Of a DNA stretch of 64,000 nt, positions 46,295 to 55,345 are shown piece after piece. The notes under the pieces were generated by a model that ran no database searches, was not told the origin of the DNA, and saw only the letters and a program-made list of their open reading frames with translations. The position numbers and the translations under genes were made by a program. This stretch comes from Bradyrhizobium quebecense (GTDB lineage: Bacteria > Pseudomonadota > Alphaproteobacteria > Rhizobiales > Xanthobacteraceae): the NCBI RefSeq assembly GCF_013373795.3, contig NZ_CP088022.1, positions 4,712,001 to 4,776,000 of the forward strand. The letters are read 5' to 3'. The number at the start of each line of letters is the position of its first letter. Position 1 is the first letter of the stretch.

Positions 46295-47659
46295 ATGGCC
46301 AACGCCTTCTTCTCTGACCTGCTCTCGACGATTTCCGAACGCGGCCGCGTCCTGCTCGGCCGCGCCAGCCCGGCCAACGACAGGCAGGATGCGTCCGAGC
46401 TTCTGGAATTGTGCGAGGCGCTGCTGTCCGGCCGCGGCGAAGCCTCCGGCACCGCAATGGCGCGCGAGGTGCTCGACCGCTACCACCACCTCGATGCCGC
46501 CGGCCGCCTGTCGTTCTTCCAGACGCTGGCGCGCGATTTCGGCCCCGATCATGCCAGGCTGGCGCAGGCGATCGAGAGCTGGCGCGCCAAGGCGGATGAC
46601 AAGGCCAATGGCGGCGACGCCAGCGACCTGCATTTCGCCTCCGAGCCGCGCCGCCAGGAATTGATTCGCCGGCTCAACCGCGCGCCGGGCGGCACCAGCG
46701 AGCTGGTGTCGATCCGATCGGATCTGCTTTCATTGATGAAGGGCAACAAGGACCTCGCCGCGCTCGATCGCGACGTGGTGCATCTGCTCTCGTCCTGGTT
46801 CAACAGGGGATTCCTCGTGCTGCGCAGGATAGACTGGTCGTCGCCGGCCAATATTCTGGAGAAGATCATCCGCTATGAGGCCGTGCACGAGATTCGCGAC
46901 TGGGACGATCTGCGCCGCCGCATCGATCCGGTGGATCGCCGCTGCTACGCCTTCTTCCACCCGGCGCTGGCCGACGAGCCGCTGATCTTCGTCGAGGTCG
47001 CGCTGACCGAAGCCATTCCGGGCGCGATCGCGCCGCTGCTCGCCGAAGAGCGCGAGCCGGTGCCGGTCGAGCGCGCCCGCACCGCGGTGTTCTATTCGAT
47101 CTCCAACACCCAGCGCGGGCTCGGCGGCATCTCGTTCGGCAGCTTCCTGATCAAGCAGGTGGTCGAGGAGCTGCGCCGCGAATTGCCGAAGCTCGACAAT
47201 TTCGTGACGCTGTCGCCGGTTCCGGGCTTCATGCAGTGGGTGAAACAGGCCGATGACGTGCCGCTGTCAGATGAGGACCGTCAGCTCCTGGAAAGCCTCG
47301 GCAAGCCCGGCTGGTTCGAGAACGCCGAACTCGCCACGCAGTTGCGCGCCGTGCTGGAGCCGCTCGCCGCCTACTACTTCCTGAAGGCACGCACGCCGAA
47401 GGGACGACTGATCGATTCGGTCGCGCGCTTCCATCTCGGCAATGGCGCACGGCTGGAGCGGATCAACTGGCTCGGCGACCTCTCGCCCAAGGGCCTGCGC
47501 GAATCCGCCGGCGTGATGGTCAACTACCTCTACCGCCTCGACGACATCGAGAAGAACCACGAGGCCTATGCCAACAACGGCGAGGTGATCGCCTCGAGCG
47601 CGGTGAAGAAGCTCTTGAAAGGCGAAGGCCGGCGGCTGCTCGACATGCGGCTGTCGTAG
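46295..47659 (+). CDS. matA: Malonyl-CoA decarboxylase
   Basis: A 454-residue enzyme converting malonyl-CoA to acetyl-CoA and CO2. The helical N-terminal domain is followed by the GNAT-like catalytic domain with Y-S-I-S-N-T-Q-R-G-L-G-G-I-S-F-G (catalytic Ser region) and R-F-H-L-G-N-G-A-R-L-E-R-I-N-W (catalytic His region). Length fits bacterial MCDs. No matB or matC neighbour is seen, so it may serve malonyl-CoA turnover rather than malonate uptake. It lies alone, 158 bases after the AraC gene. Confidence 0.92.
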   Translation: MANAFFSDLLSTISERGRVLLGRASPANDRQDASELLELCEALLSGRGEASGTAMAREVLDRYHHLDAAGRLSFFQTLARDFGPDHARLAQAIESWRAKADDKANGGDASDLHFASEPRRQELIRRLNRAPGGTSELVSIRSDLLSLMKGNKDLAALDRDVVHLLSSWFNRGFLVLRRIDWSSPANILEKIIRYEAVHEIRDWDDLRRRIDPVDRRCYAFFHPALADEPLIFVEVALTEAIPGAIAPLLAEEREPVPVERARTAVFYSISNTQRGLGGISFGSFLIKQVVEELRRELPKLDNFVTLSPVPGFMQWVKQADDVPLSDEDRQLLESLGKPGWFENAELATQLRAVLEPLAAYYFLKARTPKGRLIDSVARFHLGNGARLERINWLGDLSPKGLRESAGVMVNYLYRLDDIEKNHEAYANNGEVIASSAVKKLLKGEGRRLLDMRLS

Positions 47660-47715
47660 GACCCTTTTCCGGATACGAACCAGCTCTCTCAATTGTCGTC
47701 ATGCCCGGGCCGGCG

Positions 47716-48774
47716 TCACGCGGCAGACCGCGGACGCAGCCCCGCCGGCAGATGCGCCTCGAGCCAGGCGGCGATCGCACGCTCGTTGCGATGGTAGAGC
47801 AGGCCTGCGGCGATCACGGCAATTCCGATCAGCGACAGCGAGAACGGAAACCACAGCGAGTCCTTGAAGACGACGTCGGCGAGATGTCCGAGATAGATGC
47901 AGATGCCGAACGCGCCGAACACCGCATAGGCGCGCCGCATCAGGATCACCGCCACCGCGACGAGACCGATATTGAGCAGGCAATAGACCGCTTTCGAGAG
48001 TTCGGTTGATCCTTCGGATGCAGTAATGCCGCCCCAGAACGCCATCAGGCCGAACAGGTGCAGCCAGAACGCAAAGTCACCGTTGCGGCTGCGATAGTCG
48101 ACGATCCAGGCCACCGCGAGGACGGCCAATCCGAACCACACCGACACCCGGCGCCGTGTCTCGAAGTCGGCATAATTCGTGCCGCTGAACCACGGCGCCA
48201 GATCCATCGACATGAACCACAGCGCGAACGCGATGATCGCGACGATGAAGGCGAAGCGAAAGTAGCGCAGCGCGACGATGCCGGCGGCAACGGTCGCGAT
48301 CTCCATGAAGATCCAGCTGCCCTTCACCCAGATGTAGAAATCCTGAACGGTTCCCGGCTTGCCGAACTTGCCCCACCAGCCGAGTTCGTCCTGGATACCG
48401 TAGACCGCAAGCGGCGCCATCGAGACCGCGATCGCGATCAGCAAGCCGCCGGGAACCCGCAGATCCTTACCGTACCAGAGGTGGTGACCGGCCACGGCGA
48501 AAGCGGTGGCGTAGGCGATCGCACACGCGGTGAGCGCCCGCCCGCCCATCTGGGTGAATGCCAGGGTCGAGAACAGGCCCATGGCGCCGATCACGATCAG
48601 CGCGCCGGCGTACCAGAGCACATGGGCGGCATCGAACCTGGCCGCCGGACTTGCGTCGCCCGCCGCGCCCTGCCCGTCATGGCTCGCCAGGAAGGCGAGC
48701 AACCGGTCCAAATCAGCCGCGCTGATCACCCCGGCATCGGCGGCGTCCCGGAGATTCTTCGCTGAATATGGCAT
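47716..48774 (-). CDS. DUF2157-like multi-pass membrane protein
   Basis: A 352-residue inner-membrane protein. A short soluble N-terminus (N-L-R-D-A-A-D-A-G-V-I-S-A-A-D-L-D-R-L-L) resembles the DUF2157 opening; about ten hydrophobic segments follow. GAGG before ATG 48774 supports the start; a longer upstream frame is not supported. A clear promoter and two operator-like palindromes lie upstream (48843-48892), so it is probably controlled by a TetR-type repressor encoded elsewhere. Function unknown. Confidence 0.7.
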   Translation of the reverse strand: MPYSAKNLRDAADAGVISAADLDRLLAFLASHDGQGAAGDASPAARFDAAHVLWYAGALIVIGAMGLFSTLAFTQMGGRALTACAIAYATAFAVAGHHLWYGKDLRVPGGLLIAIAVSMAPLAVYGIQDELGWWGKFGKPGTVQDFYIWVKGSWIFMEIATVAAGIVALRYFRFAFIVAIIAFALWFMSMDLAPWFSGTNYADFETRRRVSVWFGLAVLAVAWIVDYRSRNGDFAFWLHLFGLMAFWGGITASEGSTELSKAVYCLLNIGLVAVAVILMRRAYAVFGAFGICIYLGHLADVVFKDSLWFPFSLSLIGIAVIAAGLLYHRNERAIAAWLEAHLPAGLRPRSAA

Positions 48775-48842
48775 GCGGTGATCCTCATGGCAGGTTCCGC
48801 GCCTCTCCGGGGGAATCCGCGGAAAGACGCCTCTCCCGCATA

Positions 48843-48892
48843 AGTATATCGGAGTGTGAGCAACGTTCAATAATTTATTGAGCGACGCTCAA
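48843..48892 (-). promoter_or_regulatory. Sigma-70-like promoter with two operator-like palindromes
   Basis: On the minus strand TTGAAC (48865-48870) and TATACT (48843-48848) are separated by 16 bases, a near-consensus promoter for the membrane protein gene. A perfect palindrome, TTGAGCG-A-CGCTCAA (48878-48892), sits just upstream, and an imperfect copy, TGAGCAACGTTCA (48857-48869), overlaps the -35 box. Their centres are about 22 bases apart, two helical turns. Confidence 0.65.
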
Positions 48893-48943
48893 AATATTTT
48901 GCAAGCGGACTCAAGCCTGCCGGGCTGGCCGGATGGGCACCGG

Positions 48944-50113
48944 CTACGCCGCCAGCGCCTTCATTTCCGCATAGAGGTCGGATTTGCCCTCGAAGCCGAT
49001 GCCGGGAAGGTCGGGCATGACGATGTGCCCATTCTCGACGCGCACGCCGTCCGGGAAGCCGCCATAGGGCTGGAACAGGTCGGGGTAGCTCTCATTGCCG
49101 CCGAGGCCGAGGCCGGCCGCGATGTTGAGCGACATCTGGTGGCCGCCATGCGGGATGCAGCGGCTCGGCGACCAGCCATGGGTCTTCAGCACCTCAAGCG
49201 TCCGCTGATATTCGCAGAGCCCGTAGGACAGCGCGCAGTCGAATTGCAGCCAGTCGCGGTCCGGCCGCATGCCGCCGTAGCGGATCAGGTTGCGCGCATC
49301 CTGATGGCTGAACAGGTTCTCGCCGGTCGCCATCGGGCCCGGGTAGAACTCGGCCAGCGCGGCCTGCAACGCATAATCGAGCGGATCGCCGGCCTCCTCG
49401 TACCAGAACAGCGGATACTCCCGCAGCATCTTGGCGTAGGCGATCGCGGTCTCCAGATCGAAGCGGCCGTTGGCGTCGACCGCGAGCTGCGCGTCGCGGC
49501 CGATCTCCTTCAGCACCGCCTCGATGCGCTCGCGGTCCTCGGCGAGCGGTGCGCCGCCGATCTTCATCTTCACGACGTTGTAGCCGCGGTCGAGATAGCC
49601 GCGCATCTCCTTGCGCAGCGCGCCGAGATCCTTGCCCGGATAGTAATAGCCGCCGGCGGCATAGACGAACACGCGCGGATTGGCTGATAGCCCGTGGCGC
49701 TCGGCGAGCAGCCGGAATAGCGGCTTGCCCGCGATCTTCGCCACCGCGTCCCACACCGCCATGTCGATGGTGCCGACCGCAACCGAACGCTCGCCATGGC
49801 CGCCCGGCTTCTCGTTCGACATCAGCGTCGACCAGACCTTGTCCGGATCGAGATTGGCGCCAGAGGCATCGAGCAGCGATTTCGGATCGGCCTTGAGCAG
49901 CCGCGGCGCAAAGCGCTCGCGGATCAGCCCGCCCTGCCCGTAGCGGCCGTTGGAATTGAAGCCGTAGCCAACCACCCGCTTGCCGTCGCGCACCACGTCG
50001 GTGACCACGGCGACCAGGCTCGTGGTCATCTTGGTGAAGTCGATATAGGCGTTACGGATCGGCGAGGAGATCGGTTTTGTCACCTCGCGGACGTCGACGA
50101 TGCGGACGGACAT
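48944..50113 (-). CDS. tarD: D-tartrate dehydratase
   Basis: A 389-residue enolase-superfamily enzyme that dehydrates D-tartrate to oxaloacetate. Length and sequence match, as I recall it, the characterised Bradyrhizobium japonicum enzyme. The catalytic bases fall at the same numbers: K182-M-K184 and His322 in I-P-H-G-G-H; Asp213 begins the metal triad in A-V-D-A-N-G-R, followed by Glu239/240 and Glu265. No tartrate transporter lies beside it. It is transcribed away from a repeat and could be monocistronic. Confidence 0.93.
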   Translation of the reverse strand: MSVRIVDVREVTKPISSPIRNAYIDFTKMTTSLVAVVTDVVRDGKRVVGYGFNSNGRYGQGGLIRERFAPRLLKADPKSLLDASGANLDPDKVWSTLMSNEKPGGHGERSVAVGTIDMAVWDAVAKIAGKPLFRLLAERHGLSANPRVFVYAAGGYYYPGKDLGALRKEMRGYLDRGYNVVKMKIGGAPLAEDRERIEAVLKEIGRDAQLAVDANGRFDLETAIAYAKMLREYPLFWYEEAGDPLDYALQAALAEFYPGPMATGENLFSHQDARNLIRYGGMRPDRDWLQFDCALSYGLCEYQRTLEVLKTHGWSPSRCIPHGGHQMSLNIAAGLGLGGNESYPDLFQPYGGFPDGVRVENGHIVMPDLPGIGFEGKSDLYAEMKALAA

Positions 50114-50156
50114 GGTGCTGTCGCTCTCTGTGTTGGGTGCCCGCTTCTCTCCTCAT

Positions 50157-50240
50157 CGTCATTGCGAGGAGCGAAGCGACGAAGCAATCCAGTTCTCAAC
50201 AAGCGGAGGAATGGATTGCTTCGCTTCGCTCGCAATGACG
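50157..50240. repeat. Long palindromic repeat, CGTCATTGCGAG type, copy 3
   Basis: Inverted arms CGTCATTGCGAGGAGCGAAG and CTTCGCTCGCAATGACG, with inner GAAGCAATCCA / TGGATTGCTTC. It lies between tarD and the DUF3297 gene. Confidence 0.9.
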
Positions 50241-50254
50241 GTGGAGGAAGCGCC

Positions 50255-50515
50255 TCAGGACTTCGCCTTGTCCCGGAAATACGGCTCGACGGGCCCGTGC
50301 ACCTTGATGGTCAGCGGATTGCCGTAACGGTCCTTGGCGTTGCCGGCGGTGACCCGCACCCAGCCTTCGCTGATGCAGTACTCCTCGACATTGGTCTTCT
50401 CGGCACCCTTGAACCGGATGCCGACATCGCGCGAAAGAATCTCCGCGTTGTAGTACGGGCTGTTCGGATCGACCGAGAGGCGGTCGGGAAATTGGTCGTT
50501 GGTGTCGTCGCTCAT
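50255..50515 (-). CDS. DUF3297 family protein
   Basis: An 86-residue soluble protein of the DUF3297 family: P-D-R-L-S-V-D-P-x-S-P-Y-Y, V-G-I-R-F-K-G and Y-C-I-S-E-G-W-V-R-V. The function is unknown. Its ATG at 50515 overlaps the glutathione peroxidase stop (ATGA), so the two are translationally coupled, a small hint at a stress role. Confidence 0.85.
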   Translation of the reverse strand: MSDDTNDQFPDRLSVDPNSPYYNAEILSRDVGIRFKGAEKTNVEEYCISEGWVRVTAGNAKDRYGNPLTIKVHGPVEPYFRDKAKS

Positions 50516-50988
50516 AGCAGCGCCTCGATTTCCTTCTTCAATCCTTCGGGCCGGGCGGTCGGCGCATGCCGCGCCACGACCTTGCCGGCGCGATCGACCA
50601 GGAACTTGGTGAAGTTCCATTTGATCGCCGGCCCGAGCAGGCCCGACTTCTCACGTTTCAGATGCTCGTACAATGGATGCGCACCTGAGCCATTGACGTC
50701 GATCTTGGCGAACATCGGAAACGTCACGGCGTAGTTGGTCTCGCAGAACGCGGCGATCTGCGCGGCCGTCCCCGGCTCCTGTGCGCCGAACTGGTTGCAG
50801 GGAAAACCGAGCACGGCAAAGCCGCGCGCCGAGAGACCCGCGTGCAGCTCCTGCAGGCCCTTGTACTGCGGCGTGAACCCGCAGGCGCTCGCCGTGTTCA
50901 CGATCAGCAGCACCTGCCCCTCGAACCGCTGCAGCGGCACCTCGTCGCCTGTGAGCGATTTTGCGGTGAAATCGTAAACGGTCGCCAT
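50512..50988 (-). CDS. Glutathione peroxidase family (thiol peroxidase)
   Basis: A 158-residue peroxidase. The peroxidatic Cys36 is in N-T-A-S-A-C-G-F-T-P-Q-Y, with G-F-P-C-N-Q-F-G-A-Q-E-P-G (resolving Cys candidate and active-site Gln) and the Trp-Asn of W-N-F-T-K-F-L-V-D. Cys replaces the selenocysteine of animal enzymes; most such bacterial forms use thioredoxin. Cytoplasmic. It is separated from the amidase gene by 1 base. Confidence 0.93.
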   Translation of the reverse strand: MATVYDFTAKSLTGDEVPLQRFEGQVLLIVNTASACGFTPQYKGLQELHAGLSARGFAVLGFPCNQFGAQEPGTAAQIAAFCETNYAVTFPMFAKIDVNGSGAHPLYEHLKREKSGLLGPAIKWNFTKFLVDRAGKVVARHAPTARPEGLKKEIEALL

Positions 50989-50989
50989 T

Positions 50990-52381
50990 TTAAATCACCG
51001 GATCGATCGGCGACGACGGCGTGCCGCCGGCTTCCACCGCCTCACCCGCGGCAAGACAGAGGTCCTCGCGGTAGCGGCCGGCGACCAGCTGCACGCCGAC
51101 CGGAATCCGCCCGACGAGTCCAGTGGAGACGACGAGCCCCGGCAACCCCATGAAGGGGATCGCGATCTGCGGCAGCTGCGCGTGCCACACCCGCGTGAAC
51201 GACGCCTCGTCCTTGCGGTCGAGATGATCGGGGAACGGCAGCTCGCCGGAGACCGGCATCAGCAGCACCGGATATTTATCGAGGAAGGCAAACCATTCGC
51301 GGGTCAAGGTCGCGCGGCGGGTCAGCGCCTGCGACAGGTCGAACGGATGCACCCTGGCGCGGACGCCGCGCAGGCAGGCCAGCGCGCCGGGATCGCCCTC
51401 GCGTTCGGCAAACGCAAGCTGGGCCTCGTAGCCGTCGCCGAGCCAGAGCCTGGTCTGAATCTCGGCCGCCTCGCGCAGGGACGGCGTGTCGGCGATCTCC
51501 TCGACGATCCAGCCGGCCTCTCGCAATCGCTTGCCGGCATCGGCCACCGCGGCGACCACTTCCGGCACCGGGTTGAGGCCATCGGGATTGAGGCACATCG
51601 CAACACGCTTCTCGCGCGGCGGCCCCTCGAGCGGCACCGGCGCGTACCAGGGATCGCGATAGTCCGGCGCCGACATCGCGGCGAGCGAAATGCGCAGATC
51701 GTTGACGGTGCGCGCCAGCGGGCCCGAGACCGCGCTGATCTGCGGGCCGATCGGACGCTCCGGCAAGGCCGCGTTGAAGGCGGGGATGCGGCCCATGCTC
51801 GGCCGCAGGCCATGCACGCCGCAGGCATAGGCCGGATAGCGGACCGAGCCCGCGATATCGGTGCCATGCGCAATGTGGCCGATGCCGGCCGCGACCGCGG
51901 AGCCCGCGCCGCCCGACGAGCCGCCCGGCGTGATGCCGGGATCGCGCGGGTTCTTGGTGTCGCCGTGAATGAGATTGGTGGTGAACCAGCGATAGGAGAC
52001 CGCCGGGCAATTGGTGCGGCCGAGCAGCACCGCGCCGGCCTTGCGCAGATTGGCCACCACCGGATTGTCAACCTTGGCGATCAGGTCGCGCTGCGCCTTC
52101 AGCCCGTTGGTGGTGGCGTAGCCCTCCTGGTCGACATTGACCTTGATGGTAACAGGCACGCCGGCCAGCGGCCCGACTGCCTCGCCGCGCGCAATTGCCG
52201 CATCGATTTTTGCGGCCTGCGCCAGCACGTCGTCCGGCCGGTGATCGACCACCGCGTTGATCGTCGGGTTCACCGCGTCGAGCCGGGCGAGCCCGGCCTC
52301 GGCCGCCTCCTTCGCTGACACCTTCTTGGATTTGATGAGGGAGGCGAGTTCAGCCGCCGACAGACGCCAAATATCCTGCAT
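50990..52381 (-). CDS. Amidase-signature family hydrolase
   Basis: A 463-residue amidase of the Ser-Ser-Lys type. The glycine-serine signature is P-G-G-S-S-G-G-A-G-S-A-V-A-A-G, with the catalytic lysine in V-T-I-K-V-N-V-D and the nucleophile in G-T-D-I-A-G-S-V-R. The common K-D pair reads K-V here. Family members hydrolyse carboxamides, and include GatA; there is no gatB/gatC next to it, so it is more likely catabolic. It heads a compact amidase-peroxidase-DUF3297 run. The start is ATG 52381. Confidence 0.87.
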   Translation of the reverse strand: MQDIWRLSAAELASLIKSKKVSAKEAAEAGLARLDAVNPTINAVVDHRPDDVLAQAAKIDAAIARGEAVGPLAGVPVTIKVNVDQEGYATTNGLKAQRDLIAKVDNPVVANLRKAGAVLLGRTNCPAVSYRWFTTNLIHGDTKNPRDPGITPGGSSGGAGSAVAAGIGHIAHGTDIAGSVRYPAYACGVHGLRPSMGRIPAFNAALPERPIGPQISAVSGPLARTVNDLRISLAAMSAPDYRDPWYAPVPLEGPPREKRVAMCLNPDGLNPVPEVVAAVADAGKRLREAGWIVEEIADTPSLREAAEIQTRLWLGDGYEAQLAFAEREGDPGALACLRGVRARVHPFDLSQALTRRATLTREWFAFLDKYPVLLMPVSGELPFPDHLDRKDEASFTRVWHAQLPQIAIPFMGLPGLVVSTGLVGRIPVGVQLVAGRYREDLCLAAGEAVEAGGTPSSPIDPVI

Positions 52382-52453
52382 GAGACACTCCGTATGACGC
52401 AGGCGTTTTAGCCCCACACGAAGAGCAAGGCCAGCGGCCGGCCGCCTGATGTT

Positions 52454-53020
52454 TCAGCGGACATGCGCGATGTAATAGGCAAGGTCGCCGATCTGCTCCT
52501 TGGTGACCGTCTGCATCACGTCCGCCATGGTGGCGTCGTAGCCGTGGCGGCTGTTGTCCTTGTATTCGGCCAGCGTCTTGGCGAGGTAATCCTCGCGCTG
52601 GTTGGCGATCCGGGGGACGTTGTCCTTGCCCGAAAAATCGGTGTTGTGGCAGCTGTTGCAGCGGTTCTGCTGCGCCAGCGCCTGGCCACGCGCCATCCGC
52701 GCCGGATCGCCGGCATCCGCGGGCGGCACAGGCTTCGGCAAGGTGGCGATGAAATCCGAGAAGCTGCGCAAATCGTCGTCGGTCATCGACTTCGCCATCT
52801 CGTTCATCGGGTCGAATACCCTGAGCTTCTCGCGGAACATGAAGAGCTGGATCAGCGCATAGGGCGCCTGCTGGCCGCCGAGCGAGGGCGTGTTCTCGGT
52901 TTCCGACGTGCCATGCTCGCCATGGCAGGCAAAGCACGCGACTGTGCGCTCCTGGATGGTCTCGGCATTTGCGGAGAAGCTGAGAGCGGCCAGCGCCGCG
53001 GCGATTGCGAGCTTACGCAT
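52454..53020 (-). CDS. Two-haem c-type cytochrome
   Basis: A 188-residue periplasmic cytochrome. A signal peptide (about 1-19, ending A-N-A) is followed by two class I haem sites, C-F-A-C-H (29-33) and C-N-S-C-H (121-125), each with downstream methionines. The size and tandem layout resemble cytochrome c4-type electron carriers. It is encoded directly after the sorbosone-dehydrogenase-like gene on the same strand, so it is a plausible electron acceptor for that enzyme, although a terminator lies between them. Confidence 0.9.
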   Translation of the reverse strand: MRKLAIAAALAALSFSANAETIQERTVACFACHGEHGTSETENTPSLGGQQAPYALIQLFMFREKLRVFDPMNEMAKSMTDDDLRSFSDFIATLPKPVPPADAGDPARMARGQALAQQNRCNSCHNTDFSGKDNVPRIANQREDYLAKTLAEYKDNSRHGYDATMADVMQTVTKEQIGDLAYYIAHVR

Positions 53021-53045
53021 CGGTCCATCCTTACGTGCAGTTCAA

Positions 53046-53079
53046 AAGAAAATCGGGGGCAGCAGACGCTGCCCCCGAT
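53046..53079 (-). terminator. Rho-independent terminator between dehydrogenase and cytochrome genes
   Basis: A perfect 12-bp stem, ATCGGGGGCAGC / GCTGCCCCCGAT, with a 4-base loop, followed on the minus strand by TTTCTTTTG. Confidence 0.88.
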
Positions 53080-53092
53080 CTCTGGTTTCAGC

Positions 53093-54349
53093 TTACTGGT
53101 TCGCGACCTTCGGCTTGCCGTAGCTGACGCGATAGACCGCGCCGTTCCAGTCGTCGGAGACGAGCAGCGAGCCATCCTTCAGCAGCATCACGTCGACCGG
53201 GCGGCCGACATATTTGTTGTCCTCGAGGAAGCCGGTCAGGAACGGCTCCATCGACTTCACCGTGCCGTCCTTGTTCAGCTTGACGACGACGACGTCACCA
53301 CCCTGCTTCTGCGACTTGTTCCAGGAGCCATGGCGCGCGACGAAGATCGCGTTCTTGTAGCTCTTCGGGAACTGGCTTCCGGTGTAGAAGCGCATGCCGA
53401 GCGAGGCGGTGTGCGGACCCATCAGGCCGACCGGCGGCGTGTAGTCCTTGCAGTTCTTGCCCCAGCCGAGCTCCTGGTCGATGATGTTGCCCTGGTAGCA
53501 GTAAGGCGCGCCGAAATCCTCGCCCGCCTTGGTGACGCGGTTGAGCTCGTCTTCCGGCACCGTCTCCGACAGCCAGTCGCGGCCGTTGTCGGTGAAGTAC
53601 ATCTGCTTGGTCTCGGGATTCCAGTCGAAGCCGACCGAGTTGCGCACGCCGAGCGCGTAGACCTCGGCGCCGGAGCCATCGAGATTCATGCGGCGGATCT
53701 GGCCGTGGTCGGCGTCGTGCAGCACGTTGTTGCCGGGCTGGCCGACCGGGACATAGAGCTTGTTGTCGGGGCCGATGGCGATGAACTTCCAGCCATGCGC
53801 CTCGTCCTTCGGCAGCTTGTCGTAGATGACGGTCGGCTTCGGCGGATTGTCCAGATTGTCCTCGATCTTGTCGATCTTGGAGACCTTCGACAGTTCGGCG
53901 ATGTAGAGCGTGCCGTCCTTGAAGGCGACGCCGTTCGGACGGTAGAGGCCGGAGGCGATCACCTTGACCGAGCGCTTGCCGTCCTTGTTGACGATCGCAT
54001 AGACCTTGTCGACGAGCCGGCTGCCGACGAACACGGTGCCCTTGTCGCCAAGCGCCAGCGAGCGCGCATTGGCCATGCCGGCGGCATAGACCTCGACATT
54101 GAAGCCGGCCGGCACCTTGAGCTTGGCGAGCGGCAGCTTGTCGGGCGCGGACGGCAGCGGCGGCGGCGCCACCGGCGCGAGCTTGGCGGCGGCTTCATTG
54201 TCCGGACGCCCGATCATGGGCGAGCCCGGCGGCAGCGGCTGGGCGGCCGGCGCGGCCGCCGGCTGTTGCGCCGCAGCGGAGAGCGTGAACGCCCCCAGCA
54301 TGGCCCCGGCGAGCAGCAGGCTGCGCGGTGCGAACGAGTGTTTTTTCAT
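53093..54349 (-). CDS. PQQ-dependent sugar/sorbosone dehydrogenase-like protein
   Basis: A 418-residue secreted beta-propeller. A signal peptide (about 1-27, ending A-A-A-Q) and Pro/Ala-rich linker precede a GSDH/SNDH-type propeller with L-Y-R-P-N-G-V-A-F, D-E-A-H-G-W-K-F, V-R-N-S-V-G-F-D-W-N-P, F-T-D-N-G-R-D and R-H-G-S-W-N-K-S. These are hallmark blocks of the sorbosone / soluble glucose dehydrogenase family that uses PQQ. It lies about 0.8 kb from pqqA, on the other strand, and next to a two-haem cytochrome. Substrate unknown; an aldose or aldehyde is likely. Confidence 0.88.
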   Translation of the reverse strand: MKKHSFAPRSLLLAGAMLGAFTLSAAAQQPAAAPAAQPLPPGSPMIGRPDNEAAAKLAPVAPPPLPSAPDKLPLAKLKVPAGFNVEVYAAGMANARSLALGDKGTVFVGSRLVDKVYAIVNKDGKRSVKVIASGLYRPNGVAFKDGTLYIAELSKVSKIDKIEDNLDNPPKPTVIYDKLPKDEAHGWKFIAIGPDNKLYVPVGQPGNNVLHDADHGQIRRMNLDGSGAEVYALGVRNSVGFDWNPETKQMYFTDNGRDWLSETVPEDELNRVTKAGEDFGAPYCYQGNIIDQELGWGKNCKDYTPPVGLMGPHTASLGMRFYTGSQFPKSYKNAIFVARHGSWNKSQKQGGDVVVVKLNKDGTVKSMEPFLTGFLEDNKYVGRPVDVMLLKDGSLLVSDDWNGAVYRVSYGKPKVANQ

Positions 54350-54531
54350 GATGATCTCCCCTGGGTGGAAGCCGTTGTTGATTGCGCCATTGACGTCGGC
54401 CGGCGCGGTTCGGCTTTCCGTTCATAGTCTTGCGAATTTGTCCGGACAATTGCAATCGGAAACATGCTGACATCGGCCAACGCATGGTTGTGGCCACGCG
54501 ACCGTGTCGGTGTGCTCTGTGGCGGTGTCGC

Positions 54532-54789
54532 TCAGTGCTTTGTCATCGAGCGGTCCGGGCGATCGAGAATCGCCTCGGTGAATGGAAACTCCAGCACGAT
54601 CTCGCCCTCGTCGTCGGTCACCTCGATCACCGCGTTGAGGAGCGCACCGTCGGTCCCCTCGGTCTTGAGCAGTTCGCGAATCATCGCCCGCGCCATCTCC
54701 CACGCACGATCCGGATCCCGCAGAATTTCACCATCGGGGTCGGAGATCAGCTCATCGCCGATACGGGTATTGAAGAAATAGCGTGGCAT
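54532..54789 (-). CDS. DUF6894 small protein (second copy)
   Basis: An 85-residue protein with the standard DUF6894 start M-P-R-Y-F-F-N-T and a D-P-D-G-E motif, followed by an A-W-E-M-A-R-A helix and two beta strands. It is distantly similar to the product at 6346-6579. A perfect 8-bp hairpin, GCTTCCCG / CGGGAAGC, lies 25 bases upstream of its start. Function unknown. Confidence 0.78.
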   Translation of the reverse strand: MPRYFFNTRIGDELISDPDGEILRDPDRAWEMARAMIRELLKTEGTDGALLNAVIEVTDDEGEIVLEFPFTEAILDRPDRSMTKH

Positions 54790-55114
54790 CGGCAGAACTC
54801 GGCTCGGTTAGTTGCTTCCCGTCACCGGGAAGCACGGAATCGTCATCAGGACCTTCGGAGGACCGCGTGGCCCCTGTCTCTTAGTCCAAGATCACTGTTC
54901 ACCGTGTGGCGAACAACAGGAAAAAGGTCTGATCCCACCGGGTTTTGACCGGAAGTGCGTGCACAAATTTGTGAGGGGACCGGATTCGCTTCCCGCAGTG
55001 CAGCATGCGCTTCTGCAGTGCCGCTTGCCAAAAATTTAAGTGGCGAACTTTTCCAACCGCAGTAGTTTAACTTGCAGGGCGGAAAGTTCGTCCGGTTGCA
55101 ACAAGGAGAGCCTA
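54790..55114. other. pqq upstream region
   Basis: About 325 bases between the DUF6894 start and pqqA. It must hold the pqqA promoter, but no convincing -35/-10 pair was found. It contains the hairpin GCTTCCCG-TCAC-CGGGAAGC at 54814-54833, and no other gene. Confidence 0.5.
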
Positions 55115-55195
55115 ATGGCCTGGAAAGCACCGAAGATCGTCGAAGTGTCGGTCGGCATGGAAATCAACATGTATATGTGCGCCACCCGCAAGTAA
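55115..55195 (+). CDS. pqqA: PQQ precursor peptide PqqA
   Basis: A 26-residue ribosomal peptide that donates the backbone of PQQ. The conserved Glu16 and Tyr20 (E-x-x-x-Y), the two residues cross-linked by PqqE, are present in G-M-E-I-N-M-Y-M-C-A-T-R-K. AAGGAGAG precedes the ATG at a good distance. It is short enough to be missed by gene finders. A structured spacer follows before pqqB. Confidence 0.97.
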   Translation: MAWKAPKIVEVSVGMEINMYMCATRK

Positions 55196-55227
55196 GCGGC
55201 AGCGCCCTATACACGTTTAGCGTTTTA

Positions 55228-55345
55228 GCGCAGGTGGACATCCGGGCGTAACGCGCTCCCGAGCATGGGAGTGTGTTCCAAAGCCGGGGTCCACCTCGTA
55301 ACGTTTCTGGGTCCGGGTTTTTCGGATCCGAGTTAAACGTCTCCA
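55228..55345 (+). promoter_or_regulatory. Structured spacer between pqqA and pqqB
   Basis: Arms AGGTGGAC (55232-55239) and GTCCACCT (55289-55296) enclose a small hairpin CTCCC / GGGAG (55256-55271). A second imperfect hairpin, GGTCCG / CGGATCC around a T5 loop, follows. This could partly stop transcription or cut the message so that pqqA is made in excess. Confidence 0.5.

Noticed and set aside
50990..52381. GatA subunit of the amidotransferase
   Set aside because: The amidase signature is shared, but there is no gatB or gatC nearby and the context is a peroxidase operon; a stand-alone amidase is more likely.
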